DNA of 64,000 bases from Nymphaea colorata (taxonomy: Eukaryota; Streptophyta; Magnoliopsida; Nymphaeales; Nymphaeaceae): positions 7,018,001-7,082,000 of the forward strand of contig NC_045150.1 in assembly GCF_008831285.2 (NCBI RefSeq). The letters are read 5' to 3'. The notes below the pieces were generated by a model that did no database searches, had not been told where the DNA came from, and saw only the letters and a list, made by a program, of their open reading frames with translations. A program made the position numbers and the translations under genes. Positions 12,101 to 21,946 of this stretch are shown piece after piece. Numbering within the stretch: position 1 is the first letter of the stretch; every line of letters begins with the position of its first letter.

Positions 12101-12346
12101 CGAATAAACTAAACAAGATTCTCTTCTCCAGGAGAGCATATTCAACAGCAGCAAACTCGATCACCAAAACCATCATCGCTGCGGAAGCCATCGGTCGACA
12201 GCAGAAACCAATACAAGAGGGTGAAGGAGTCGGAACTTCCTACCAGAAACGAACTCTCCCGCGGCCGGTGCCGCACGGACTTGTGCCGGAGACGAGGAGA
12301 TGTGGCCTTGGATAGCCTGGAGGCGACGGCTGACGGTCGAATCCAT
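6602..12346 (-). CDS. LACS7: Long-chain acyl-CoA synthetase, peroxisomal LACS6/7 type, exons 1-7 only (partial)
   Basis: Seven coding exons with GT-AG junctions (minus): 12346-12244, 9338-9278, 7609-7532, 7269-7198, 7073-6992, 6870-6765, 6678-6602. Together they are 579 nt, 193 codons, in frame and without a stop. The enzyme activates long-chain fatty acids to acyl-CoA for peroxisomal beta-oxidation. Family marks in order are GYSVVLPEKLHTGKWNVYR, RFADHPEIGTLHDNFV, WMTYGEAGTARTAIGSGL, GLYFINRPEWMIVDHACSAY, VSVPLYDTLGPDAVKY and QAIFCTPQT. The N-terminus has RLQAIQGHI, fitting the PTS2 pattern RLx5HI seen in Arabidopsis LACS7. Family proteins are about 700 residues, so the AMP-binding loop and all catalytic motifs are missing from the window. 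Either intron 7 is more than 6.6 kb long and full of transposons with the rest beyond position 1, or the gene is truncated. Clean exons favour the first. LACS6 versus LACS7 is not settled. Confidence 0.85.
7963..8053. repeat. Compound (TA)n(TG)n microsatellite, left of MITE copy 1
   Basis: An uninterrupted TA run passes directly into a TG run ending at 8053. The same compound order recurs on the other side of the MITE at 8381-8470. Confidence 0.95.
8064..8380. mobile_element. Foldback MITE, copy 1 (in LACS intron 2)
   Basis: The left arm begins CTACCAGATCCTCATATAC and runs to about 8150. The right arm, read on the minus strand from 8380, begins CTACCTGATCCTCATATAC and continues with GATGGGAATCATCTAG, ATCAGATGGTG and a segment that again mirrors the left arm. 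The arms are roughly 90 bp of imperfect inverted repeat around a unique centre. Both flanks are (TA)n(TG)n in the same orientation, so the element seems to sit inside a duplicated microsatellite, as described for rice Micron-type MITEs. A related copy is at about 27731-28067. Confidence 0.7.
8381..8470. repeat. Compound (TA)n(TG)n microsatellite, right of MITE copy 1
   Basis: A TA run followed by a TG run, in the same order and strand as the tract on the left side of the MITE. Confidence 0.95.
8584..9009. repeat. Tandem duplication, unit about 213 bp, two copies
   Basis: The blocks starting TGTGAAAAGTCAGGATC near 8585 and TGTGAAAATTCAGGATC near 8799 run in parallel through the shared words AATAAAAGGTGACGACAG and ACATGGCATGTGC to about 8797 and 9009. 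Identity is high, with scattered substitutions and a few short indels, which suggests a fairly recent duplication. Confidence 0.9.
9126..9169. repeat. (GA)n microsatellite
   Basis: Long GA run within LACS intron 2. A matching CT tract lies just upstream near 9033-9052. Confidence 0.95.
9339..12243. other. LACS intron 1
   Basis: A 2.9-kb intron between the exon encoding the peroxisomal targeting signal and exon 2. I see no exon similarity or clear transposon ends. The base composition is ordinary AT-rich intron DNA, turning less AT-rich toward exon 1. Confidence 0.6.
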
Positions 12347-12662
12347 GGAGATCGACTCCGGCAGGCGCGTTTCCCTGCTTCACTTTTCTTCCGCTCTTCT
12401 CGGGGCTGAAGCAGCGAAGAAGAGTCTTCACCAGCTTTCTTGGACCTTCACTGCCCGGACGACGCGCCCGAGCAGATGGCAGACCCTTCCCGCACGTTAC
12501 CAGTTTGCTTTTTTTGTTTTTCTTTGTTCCTAGGAAAATTATCTGCAGACGGTAAGATAATAATGTGCTGCATGCCCAATATCTTTTCCTGCTTGCTTTT
12601 GCCGTAAGAGACCCGTTTATGTGTTGGAAGATAAGAAATGATAGCGTGTTAAGCTGCCTCTC

Positions 12663-12670
12663 TATTTATA
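12663..12670 (-). promoter_or_regulatory. TATA box of the LACS gene
   Basis: On the minus strand the sequence is CTCTCTATAAATAGAG, containing a textbook TATAAATA. It lies about 317 bp upstream of the LACS start codon, which leaves room for a 5' leader of about 290 nt. The transcription start is predicted near 12635. The assignment is by motif and position only. Confidence 0.65.
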
Positions 12671-12906
12671 GAGAGAGCTGGTGATATCTAATGACTAATA
12701 GTGACCAGTTGTATATGATATTTATTAAATACCTATCGGTGGCGGAGACACATGTTGTTTGTTGTAGACAATTACTCACTCCTCTTACAAAATACATTTA
12801 TTTTGATATCGACGTCTGTAGATATTTTTTGACTATTTATATATATTGGTGTCTCTCTCTAAACATAAAAGTTTTGGGTTAGTGCTTCTCCAGTCAAAAA
12901 TTTTAC

Positions 12907-12964
12907 CTGTCTCTTCTACTACTGACGTGATTCCTCTGTCTCTTCTACTACTGACGTGATTCCT
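12907..12964. repeat. 29-bp perfect tandem duplication carrying TGACGTGA boxes (LACS promoter)
   Basis: Two identical 29-bp units (12907-12935 and 12936-12964) each contain TGACGTGA, an ACGT-core site of the kind bound by plant bZIP factors. The pair lies about 240-300 bp upstream of the LACS TATA box. The duplication is certain; a regulatory role is inferred. Confidence 0.75.
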
Positions 12965-12970
12965 CCCCTG

Positions 12971-14860
12971 CATTTATTATGCCATAAGATGGAAGTTGGC
13001 TTCATATTCAGGTGTTCTTCGTCAACCTTAACAGAACTTGCTGAATACGTAAGTAGAATAAGACACTTTCTCTCTTATGTCATAATATGTAGCCAGTCGC
13101 AAGATGTTTTCTGAGAATGAAGCCGGTTATGAATTATAATTTATAGTGAAAACTCCTTCTATTCTGGGTTGGAAATTACCAGAATACCCTCGAATAAGGG
13201 TAAAAATTAGAACCCAAATAATTCTCCCATAAAATAAGACGTTGGAACACGTCTTCCCATGTTAGTGATATAGCATGGAAAGCGCTTTATCTAGAAACGT
13301 TGACTTCATGAAATTCAAAGTACATGCGTAACATATCGGGAAAATATCCGCGAGATTTTGTGGGTTGGGCTGTAGCGGATAAGAAAGCCCCAGGGTGGGC
13401 TGAAGAGACGTGCGCTGGTTGAGATGAGCCGGAAAAGACAAAGAAAGACGCAAATGGCAGGAGAGAGATGGGAATGGTCCGTTCCGTTTCCGTGGCCGTT
13501 ACTGATGTGCGCAGTTCTTCTGGTGGCGGCGGGTTGCATTTATGTGGCTGATTCGCCGTTTTTAGCTTCCAGATTTATGGTGTTGACGATCGGTTCGGAT
13601 TAATCGGATATTGGACCGTATTTGTTTGACACGTCTTTTCTTTCATCTCGGCTTTGTAATTGAATTCCATTGATTTGATCTCGAATGAAAATTTCAAAAA
13701 AGTTCATAATCTCGTAGTATAATTAAGATAGATTCATAAAACACTAACATAATGATCTTGTAACATAATGATCGTGTAACTAAATGTCTCAAGAACGTGT
13801 TTGAAGCATATGTTCATAATCTCTACCCTTTTTAGCCCATTTTCTCGTTTTATTGAAATAATACCTATGCAAATTTGCATTCCAATGCATGTGATACAAT
13901 TTATCCAGATATAACCTTGTGTAAGTACAGATTAGAATCTTTAAATTGATTATAGAAACAATCTCAGCTGCCATTAAATATCAACACGCCATATTCCATA
14001 AACTCAGTCACGAAGTGATGAGCGCGTGATAGTAAAGGGATATAAAAGGAGGTGAAGTTAAAACAATTGTTTGGAGTTTTTTCCATGATAATTGCATGTG
14101 TTTTTAGTCAAGCCAGACAACTCAAGTTTGTTTACTTAAAAAAAATATACGAAAGATGTATTCAAAAGGTTGTTTAGCAATAGGAACAGTTTGTTCTGAT
14201 ATATAATAAAGAGTATCTTCATTTAGTCCCCACTTTGACACACTGTAGTAAGGAAAGTTTCTTACTGTAAACATTATATTATAATATTATATGAATATGT
14301 AATTCGTGAAACAGTAAGTAACAAATTGTTGTTGCTAACCGACCCAAAAAAACGAAAAACAATGACAAAAAAGGGAATAAGGGATAGTTATCTTATCCTT
14401 GAATTTCAATCATCTAGAAACAACATATTCAAACACGAACCGTTTCTGTCACGACTTTGAAAGTTGAGTCTGATTTAGTAAAAATCTTAGTTCAAGTTTC
14501 TATTTTATACCAAACAGTTTCTTCCAATAAATGAAAGAGAGGAGACAGAATATGATGTTTTAGCAACTTCTTTTACGGACCAAACAGCAGCATCTATTAA
14601 CTACTTATTTTGTTCTCTTCCCAAAAAGAAAGCCAATTCCCTTCACTAACATAGAAAATGTCTCATCATTTTCTACATAACCAAAACATTGGAAACATAT
14701 TGGTACTAACCTTCGGGATTTTACGTCCAATATGGATTTTTCTAAGCAAAACATTGAAAACAAAAAAAATAGCACCCAAAATGACAACAATTGTGGGCCA
14801 TTCAGGTTTTAGCAAAACTAAAATGCAGTTATTCATGATATTGACATAGTCTCTTGGATC
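12971..14860. other. Intergenic, no gene seen
   Basis: AT-rich sequence upstream of LACS. Short open frames here have no recognisable similarity and most lack an ATG start. Nothing else stands out. Confidence 0.6.
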
Positions 14861-14871
14861 ATTGCCATGGT

Positions 14872-15201
14872 TAGGCTTGAGCATCGGGCCGGCCCGGCCC
14901 AATAAGGGTTCAGTCCGGGTTGGTCCAACACCCGAAAATCGAGTTCGGGCTGGGCTTGATACCCGATATCCAAACCGGGGACCGATGTTAAGCCCGGTTA
15001 AAATTAAAAAATATTATTTTAAATGTAAAATAAAAATATTAAATTTTAAATATATTTTAATAATAATATATATGTATATCATTATTAAAACAAAATAATA
15101 CTAAAAATAAATCGGGTAAAATTGGGCCCATCGTGCGACCCGGGCCGCCCCGAACCCAATCGGGCTGGGTACCGGGTACTGGGATCTGATGCCCATGCTT
15201 A
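14872..15201. mobile_element. Non-autonomous hAT MITE, 330 bp
   Basis: The left end is TAGGCTTGAGCATC and the right end, read on the minus strand, is TAAGCATGGGCATC. Both are followed by GGGCC/CCCGG-rich subterminal sequence around an AT-rich core. The flanking octamers GCCATGGT and GCTGTGGC match at 5 of 8 positions, so the target duplication is plausible but worn. The ends resemble those of the 4-kb hAT at 122-4134, suggesting mobilisation by that type of transposase. Confidence 0.65.
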
Positions 15202-15789
15202 GCTGTGGCGAGAGTCACATATAGATCGGGGCCAAGTTCCCTCTTTGCTTATCAAATGTCATTTATGCCCTTTTTTTGACTGAAAAAGGTAAGCATGTGT
15301 CCCCCTCCCCAACCCCAAAAGAAGAAGAACACAATGGGGATCTTTCAAAGCTAAAATCCAACGACAAGGGCAATTTGGATTTATCTAATTCAGTAAACCA
15401 TGATTATTCGGTAAAGTAATTTAGGAAGCTTCACTGTTTAAGTGCCTCGGGCAGCTTGTGTTTAATTGATTGATAGAAGTTCATGTAAGAATATTCTAAA
15501 GAAGAAATCAGGGAATTGGTTTAAACTTTAGAGTAGGCGCAACAATGCAACAAACAAGTAGGGAAAGATAATAAAAGCCCGTGATTATATGGTTAAAAAA
15601 CAGGTCTTATTTTTCGGTTGGACTCGGTTAGGTGGAATTTCGATTCACAATCTTAAATGTCAAGACGGAAATTGATGGAAAATAGTATTTGCAGTAAAAA
15701 AAGGAAAGGTCCAGTGGGGCCATGGGGTGAAACGTCCATGGAAACCGTAGATGTCACTTATGCATAATAAAAGAGGTCGCTGTGGCCTA
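15202..15789. other. Intergenic, no gene seen
   Basis: No ORF or repeat that I recognise. Confidence 0.5.
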
Positions 15790-15799
15790 CCCAAGGTCA

Positions 15800-16260
15800 G
15801 GATGTGACTCGTTAGGTCTACCGATTGGATTTGGATGGGATATATCCTTAATCTTATCTTCTTTTTTGGGTTTTTACATATTCCGATTCGAATAAAGAAA
15901 AGTCATATCTGAATCTGAAATCTGATTTTACAATCTGAGTCCGATTCGAATCTGGTTTTTATATTTATATCCAAATTCAAATTTGAATTTTGAATCGGAT
16001 TTTGCCAATTTTCAAAATTTAATAGCATTAGATACAAGATATTCATCTAAAAATGAATCCAATCAAAATCCATATCCGAATCTGATAGGATATTTATGTT
16101 TATCCGAATTTGAATCTTAATTCGATCAGATGCCATTTATTAAATCTGAATCTGATCCGATTTCTTAATTAGATATTAAATTTTTTTTCATATTCTATTT
16201 TTTCATATCGAATCTGTCGAATATCAAATTTAAATCAGATATATTGACATTCCTAGCTCT
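15800..16260. mobile_element. Non-autonomous element rich in GGAT/ATCC and GATTCGAATC words
   Basis: Dense repeats of ATCCGATTCGAATC-type words on both strands end in TTGACATTCCTAG. The same vocabulary and a similar end (TTGACATCCCTA) occur at 51878-52062, and related copies lie at about 45270-45450 and 58050-58460. This points to one dispersed, AT-rich hAT-like MITE family. The exact left boundary is not clear. Confidence 0.5.
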
Positions 16261-16639
16261 CATAACCATATTGACATACAACTAAAATAAACCTTTGACA
16301 GTGGGTCTACTGGTTGCCTGCCAAACAAGAAAAAGAAGAACTTTCATGTTTTCTTTTTCAGGTGAGACAGAGGTTAACAACCCACAGCCTAATAAAAAAG
16401 CAGCCAAAGACCTTCTGGCCCCCTTGCCTTTGGGATCTTAGGTTGTTTCGGTGTCAGTGATCACGACCAAGTTTACTTTCATAGAAATCAAACTAACAAT
16501 TTGTCTCTTCCCTTAATTCGAGTAGCTATGGTATACCAGCACTTTCACCTTCATACAACCTGTTTTGTGAAAATGAGGTGTCAATCTAAGTGCGTTGAGT
16601 TAGTATATACATGTTCAATGATGAAGGAGCCCTTTAAGT

Positions 16640-16790
16640 AGCTGCAAAAAAAATTCTAAAGACCGAATTATTATTTTTCAAATTTTTTATGTAGGGCAAG
16701 TAAACATGTAATTTTTTAATTTTTTTTTTAAGATAAATTCAAGGCCCATGCATGCCCCCCATTGGCTCTGCCCATGTTCTCAACTTGAAA
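16640..16790. mobile_element. Terminal fragment of a hAT-Tip100-like non-autonomous element
   Basis: AT-rich DNA ending in CATGCATGCCCCCCATTGGC followed by TCTGCCC, the look of a Tip100-type terminus (reverse of GGGC..GAGC..GGGGGC). Similar ends recur near 17780, 37920, 52330 and 63450 in this window. Confidence 0.45.
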
Positions 16791-17161
16791 TCGCTCGTTT
16801 GACTTCCATAAAATGGGGGAGCTCGTAACGCTCATGGAATCGGCCACCTCAGTCTTGTGGCTATGCTGGCTGTAGTATTCTTTCGTATACAGTATTTGTT
16901 TTGTTAATAAAATTTTCGAAGCTCGTTTCCATGTTTAAGAAGATATACAATGTTATGTTGATTGAATCTGCACAAAATATAAGGATGGATCTGATCGGTT
17001 ATTTGGTTTCTCTGTCTACAAAAATTTTGTAGCTTTTTTTTTTGTTGACAATGTGTGATAACTCCTTAAGCATACAATTCTCAGTTTTTTATTTTTTAGT
17101 ATTTGCTTAAGGCCCCTTTTAATGCGTAGGAAGTTTTTTGCATAAAAAAAATTTTTTGTGG

Positions 17162-17195
17162 AAAAAAGTCGGACCTAGAGAGGTCCGACTTTTTT
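17162..17195. repeat. Perfect 15-bp inverted repeat with 4-bp loop
   Basis: The arms AAAAAAGTCGGACCT and AGGTCCGACTTTTTT pair perfectly around AGAG. The flanks carry GCGTAGGAAGTTTTT in direct orientation on both sides (near 17124 and 17196). This is probably part of a small MITE; an RNA hairpin is possible if the region is transcribed. Confidence 0.85.
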
Positions 17196-17353
17196 GCGTA
17201 GGAAGTTTTTCCAAATTCAATGGAAAACACTTGGTAAAATTTTATGTGTTTGATGCTGCAAGGAAAACCGTACAAACTTAAAAAAATTTCGGGTCCCATG
17301 GAACTTGAGTGTTTTGTTATACACACTGGAGCATGACAACAATTACAAGATTT

Positions 17354-17393
17354 GAATTTCGAACCTCACCTCTTGAGTGTGAGTTGCTTTGCC
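17354..17393 (-). mobile_element. tRNA-like SINE head (A and B box)
   Basis: The minus strand reads TGGCAAAGCAAC (A-box-like, 17393-17382) and, 16 nt on, GGTTCGAAATTC (B-box-like, 17365-17354). The spacing is shorter than in a typical tRNA, and no tRNA cloverleaf is evident, so a degraded tRNA-derived SINE is more likely than a tRNA gene. Confidence 0.3.
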
Positions 17394-17489
17394 ATCCGGC
17401 TGTGTTAATGCTCCTCTAAGTAAAGGGAAAACCAACAAATATTAATCAATATGTTTCACCACTACATGCCCAAAGCTCCAACTGTGCTG

Positions 17490-17785
17490 ACATAACCAAA
17501 AACAAAGAGGGGGAGGGGGTTTGGGGAATTTTAGAAACTTTTTTATTAACTCTTTTATAACCCCTTTTTATCTTTGTAAAAAGGCTCATTTTCAACTTTA
17601 GTCAAGGGTAGTTTGGTCATTATATTGTAGGGGTCAAACTATGGTTTCAAAATTTTAATAAGAACTCATTTTTCAAAATTTTTATATGCGGTAAACTAAA
17701 ATTTTTAAATGTTACATATAAAATTTCAATTTTGCAAAAAATCAAATGAGAGCCACGGCCCTGCCTCCACCCCTACACAGGAGCG
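17490..17785. mobile_element. hAT-Tip100-like non-autonomous element
   Basis: The left part is G-rich (GAGGGGGAGGGGGTTTGGGG) and the right end is CCCTGCCTCCACCCCTAC, which reads CAGGG-type on the reverse strand. Between them lies AT-rich DNA. This end pattern is common in plant Tip100 MITEs. Confidence 0.45.
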
Positions 17786-18029
17786 CGCACATAACCCGTT
17801 TTAGATATAAACTACATTGATGCAGCTAATTGCAGGATGAGTCTCCTGAACTGTCGGGAGCCATTTATCAAACCCTAAAATTTAGTACCTGCGCTTCTCT
17901 AGTGCTTGCAAAGCTTGTCCATTTTTATGAAGTTGATTTAAGAATATTTTTGTTTACTTTTTTATTAGAAAAGAAGATGATACGGTACGCTACGGTTGAG
18001 CACTGGGCCGCAAGTCCGTTGGGCTTTTG

Positions 18030-18310
18030 AGCCCGGCCATGCCTAGACTGTAAAAATGGGTTCAGGTCAGCCCGGGCCGGGCCTAACACTGAATTGTGTT
18101 GAGCTTAAGTTCAAGGCGGAGTAAATATTGGTACCAGACCCGAATCCATCTGATAAAAACATCATTATTAGTTTATATATATATATATATATAATATAAT
18201 ATAATATAACATTTTTTTTATTAAAACTGAATCAGGCTGGGGCAGGCCCAGGCCCGGGCCCGACTTTGAATCGGGCGGGGCCCTTAATGGCCGGGTGGTC
18301 AAGCTGACAT
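18030..18310. mobile_element. GGCCGGGCC-rich hAT-like MITE
   Basis: Two CCCGGGCC-rich blocks (18061-18090 and 18236-18295) surround an AT-rich core with a (TA)n tract at about 18174-18206. The architecture is the same as that of the element at 14872-15201. The terminal repeats are too diverged to fix the ends. Confidence 0.45.
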
Positions 18311-18459
18311 GGTGCTGATACCGAAATTAACAACATTGGATCAAACGGGTCCTGCTTTCTTGCGTAATTAGTTCCACAAATTCCAATTATCAGTTGGGAT
18401 GATATCGACCCTTCTTTACATGCGTATTGGAAATCAACTGCTCTAAGCCCAACCAGCAT

Positions 18460-20667
18460 CAGAGTTTCTTGATCTCGAAGAAGCAGTTCTTACCTTCTTC
18501 CTAATTGAACGAGCTTAATTGAAAAAGCAGTCAGGTTCTCCATTTTTACCGTCTTTCAAGTCTCTAATTAGTTAAAGGCAACCATATTAATGAATCACCA
18601 CTATTAGGACAACCTGGCGTCTCATCATTAGTCACTAGGCCGAAACCCATCTCAAGTCTCAACGAGATCATTTTTTCTGTGCACAAAGAAGAGTTTGTTG
18701 GATCTAAATATAGACTTTTAGGGTCGTTTGACAGCAAAGACACTTCGTAAGTTTGCATGAATTTACCCAAAAGATTGAGATAAGTTCTCAGACATTAAAA
18801 CTATTGTTTCATAAATCTACTCCAATCTTTAAGACAAACTCTTAAAACATTCATAATCCAATCTTTAGGACAGACTCTTTAAACATTCATAATGTACCTG
18901 TGCTGCCAAATTGTCTATGTGACTACCTAGTAGTGGCACCTGGTTTCCCTTCTCATTTACTAGGTAGTCGATGCATTTGTTTTAATGTTCTTGTAAATCA
19001 TGAACATTCAACATTTTTCTGCATCATTAACGGATACAAGAGAAGAGATGATTGCTTTGCATCGATCCTGTCCTGACTTGTAGAATTCACTCACCTTCTT
19101 TGACCTTTCTTGACCACTGATAGGAATCATTCATGTACATCAGACTGACCAGAAGGATTAATCGCACCACCTGGATGAGAACCAAAGTCCACCTTCTTTC
19201 CCTTGCCCATAGGGTCCTGAGTTGCATCAATATTAGGTGGTGTGCGTCAACTTGTACGTGTGACCCACCCTCCCTCTCCTACGATACAGGAACATAACCA
19301 CCTATAAGTCGAATTAAACACACACTGCATAACACACCCCCAAGTTCGCCATTCTAAGCTATGCCCTTTTTGATCCACTAGACAAGAACAACAAATCAGT
19401 GTGCTAGAAAGAAAGTGCCCACCAACTTGATCGTAGGCTTTGGACAGGTTCGATGTGACATGGACAATTAGACCTTTCTTACTGGAGCAGGAATAGGCCA
19501 CGTAGTGTGCCTATATGACACAGCCGTCTGTGGAGGCTATTAAGGAGGATTCTCGGTGATGAGCCGACGCCTGTTAGCAACCAGTTTCATGTAAAGGGCC
19601 AGAGGCACATGTCTGCGAGGAACCAGTTTGATGTGAAGGACCAGAGATGTACTATAAACTTGTACATATGCTGCACAAAGTGATCAATCTGGATACATGT
19701 ATACTTGGAGAACATCTAGGGTTTCTTCTTTTTGTGATCAAGACTCTATTAGAATTGTTTACGGTAGGAACCAATCGACCTCTGTGAACTTCAGCAAGCT
19801 CCTAATGCTCTCGGCAGAAACTGTAGGGGAAACCATCCATGCGTGGTGCTAATTCAGATAAGACTTCAATTCCCTTCTGATACCTCTCCTGTATTGGCAT
19901 CGCTAATATACTTGAGTTTATTTACCTTCCGTTGAATATTGTCACTTTCCTCCTTAAATGGACCAAAGAGAAACCTGACCTGTTCAAGCTTGCAACGAAC
20001 TTGCATCATACAGCAACACCACATTAATGCCCCACCATTCCCTAAATTAATCTTACATTCACCATGATTCACCAGGAAAGATGAGAACAACTCAAGGCTA
20101 TTATCAGACAATAACATATCTTGAGCCATTATCAGACGATAACAAATCCTGCATAAAGAATAATATGTAGTCCAAATGAAAACACAAGCCAACCCAACCG
20201 CGGCCTGGTAGAAGATAAATGATTTTTTTGTTGAAAATTGCAGACATTGTCTATAAATCAGGTTAGCCCCAACTATGCTGTAATATTGCATGAATCGGTT
20301 AACTTCACTCATCGCAGACACCTCCAATGTTTAGGTGGCTTGAGCAAATGGCTACTAAAATCAACTGAAAGAGGGGTGCTGAAAAAACCTCCTTAGTGCT
20401 TCAACTTGTGTGCGTATGTGTGTGTGCGTGAGAGAGAGACAAAGACAGAGAGAGAGAGACAGAGAGACAGAGAGACAGAGATATATCAATTTCCTCCGGA
20501 AGCTATTATAGACAAAAGATAATCACCGTATCAAGCCACAAACCATCGAGGAAAAAGAAAAGAGTGTAAACTAACAATTATCAGAACGATCGAAATGTCA
20601 GAATCAAATAATAAACTTCCAAATACCAACATGCTGATCAGGAAAACCACAAAGAATAAGGCACAGT
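18460..20667. other. Intergenic downstream of RPN6, no gene supported
   Basis: Contains short local direct repeats (near 18821 and 18857, and near 19579 and 19621) and a GAGACAGA-type microsatellite at about 20430-20480. A 147-codon ATG-start open frame on the minus strand (19866-20309) has no similarity I recognise and is about the length expected once by chance. The RPN6 3' UTR and poly(A) site should lie in the few hundred bases below 20668. Confidence 0.5.
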
Positions 20668-21930
20668 TTAAGCCATTATCTTAGCAGATCTTACATAAAG
20701 GCTGTCTACGACCTTGCTAATGTTGGAGATGGTATCCAAAGTTGCAGGAAAAATTGCGTCCGGTTTTGGAACCTCGAAAATGACAAGGCACCCGGCACCT
20801 TGGTCAAGAGTTCCAGCAAATTTCTTGTCAAGGATCATTTGTGACATTTTTTTCTCAACGTGATCCAAAGGCAGCTCAATTAATTCTGCTATGTGATCAA
20901 TCTCCACTCTGGAGAATGGCTCAATCAATCTACAGAGGTTCTGTTCCAAAAGGGTATCATACAAAGAAGATAGGTGCCTGTGAACAATGGGATCTTCCTC
21001 CAATTGTGCTTTATAGTCGTTTAAAGCAGTTTCAAAGTGCTTAAGTGAGCGCTTTGCATGCGCATCTGCAACAGCCTTCATCGCATCCAACTCAACACCA
21101 ATGTACTGCAAACCTGCCTTCGATGAGATTATACCAGCAACATCATCAGCCTGATTAACCATGATCTTGCATAAAAGCATGTACTTAAGGCTGAAGACAG
21201 CACGTGGATCCTCAAGAGCATTGAATGCTTCAAATGCTTCAAAGAAGTAGCTATAAGCAGTTTTGTAGTCCTTCTCTTCTGCATGGAGAATACCACTTTG
21301 CAGATCAATAGTACCCTGTTGAGCAGGTGGCACATAGATTGCATTCGCTGCAGTTCTGGCTGCAGTCAGTGCAGCTTTTGCCTTTGGCAGGTTCTTAAGA
21401 GAAAAATGGAGCTTGCTTTCCAAAAGATCAATGTCTACAAGCAATAGTTTGTCATCCAATCGGCGAACTTCCTTCACAAGGCCAGAAAGCAGGGTTAAGG
21501 CTTCAGAATATTCCTTGTTCTCCATTAGCAGAGCAGCAAGCCTAGCCTCAACACGCTGTCTAAGAAAAGTGCGTTTCTCTGCCCGAGTCCATTCTACCAT
21601 TTCTCTGCACAAAGATATCTGCAAGTCAGAAGTCCCAGGGATTTTTGTAACTGCATCCATTATTCCCCTAACAATTTTTGCAGTTTTTGCCTTGGGAATC
21701 ACTGCAAAAAAGGGCCTTAATTGTGTCAAGAGGCTTCTCAACTCTTCTGCCTTCTTTTCCTGTTGGAGTAGATCTGACAGATTAGTGATGGCTTGCTCCT
21801 TGACGCGCAAGGCTTCTGGAGAACAGGAGGGATTAGCAATAATACGATAGAGGATAGTAATAGCTTCTGATGGCTCCTTCATTTCTAGAGCTTCAGCAAT
21901 AGAATCCGTGGTTGCTGGGAGATAAGACAT
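20668..21930 (-). CDS. RPN6: 26S proteasome regulatory lid subunit RPN6 (PSMD11 homologue)
   Basis: An intact intronless frame of 420 residues, equal to the plant family length (about 419-420). RPN6 is a PCI-domain lid subunit that clamps the lid to the 20S core and the ATPase ring of the 26S proteasome, in nucleus and cytosol. Recognisable stretches in order are LRSLLTQLRPFFAVIPKAKT (about residues 65-85), EWTRAEKRTFLRQRVEARLA, RRLDDKLLLVDIDLLESKL, YVPPAQQGTIDLQSGILHA, then the C-terminal PCI and winged-helix part with EEDPIVHRHLSSLYDTLLEQ, IEPFSRVEIDHIAELI and LDQGAGCLVIFE, ending VDSLYVRSAKIMA. The start is the ATG at 21930 (MSYLPATT); the longer upstream frame lacks an ATG and is interrupted by a splice acceptor at 21947. 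No damage is visible. The name rests on strong recall of the family. Confidence 0.97.
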   Translation of the reverse strand: MSYLPATTDSIAEALEMKEPSEAITILYRIIANPSCSPEALRVKEQAITNLSDLLQQEKKAEELRSLLTQLRPFFAVIPKAKTAKIVRGIMDAVTKIPGTSDLQISLCREMVEWTRAEKRTFLRQRVEARLAALLMENKEYSEALTLLSGLVKEVRRLDDKLLLVDIDLLESKLHFSLKNLPKAKAALTAARTAANAIYVPPAQQGTIDLQSGILHAEEKDYKTAYSYFFEAFEAFNALEDPRAVFSLKYMLLCKIMVNQADDVAGIISSKAGLQYIGVELDAMKAVADAHAKRSLKHFETALNDYKAQLEEDPIVHRHLSSLYDTLLEQNLCRLIEPFSRVEIDHIAELIELPLDHVEKKMSQMILDKKFAGTLDQGAGCLVIFEVPKPDAIFPATLDTISNISKVVDSLYVRSAKIMA

Positions 21931-21946
21931 GTTTAACACTGGTACG

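Noticed and set aside
12221-12533. Plus- and minus-strand frames over LACS exon 1
   Set aside because: They are other-frame readings of exon 1 and its GC-rich leader; only the frame from 12346 joins exons 2-7 in phase.
19866-20327. 153-codon minus frame downstream of RPN6 as a gene
   Set aside because: No recognised similarity, low-complexity cysteine run, and a length expected about once by chance; its first codon is TTG and the first ATG is at 20309.
21413-21850. 145-codon plus-strand frame inside RPN6
   Set aside because: Antisense shadow of the highly conserved RPN6 coding region.
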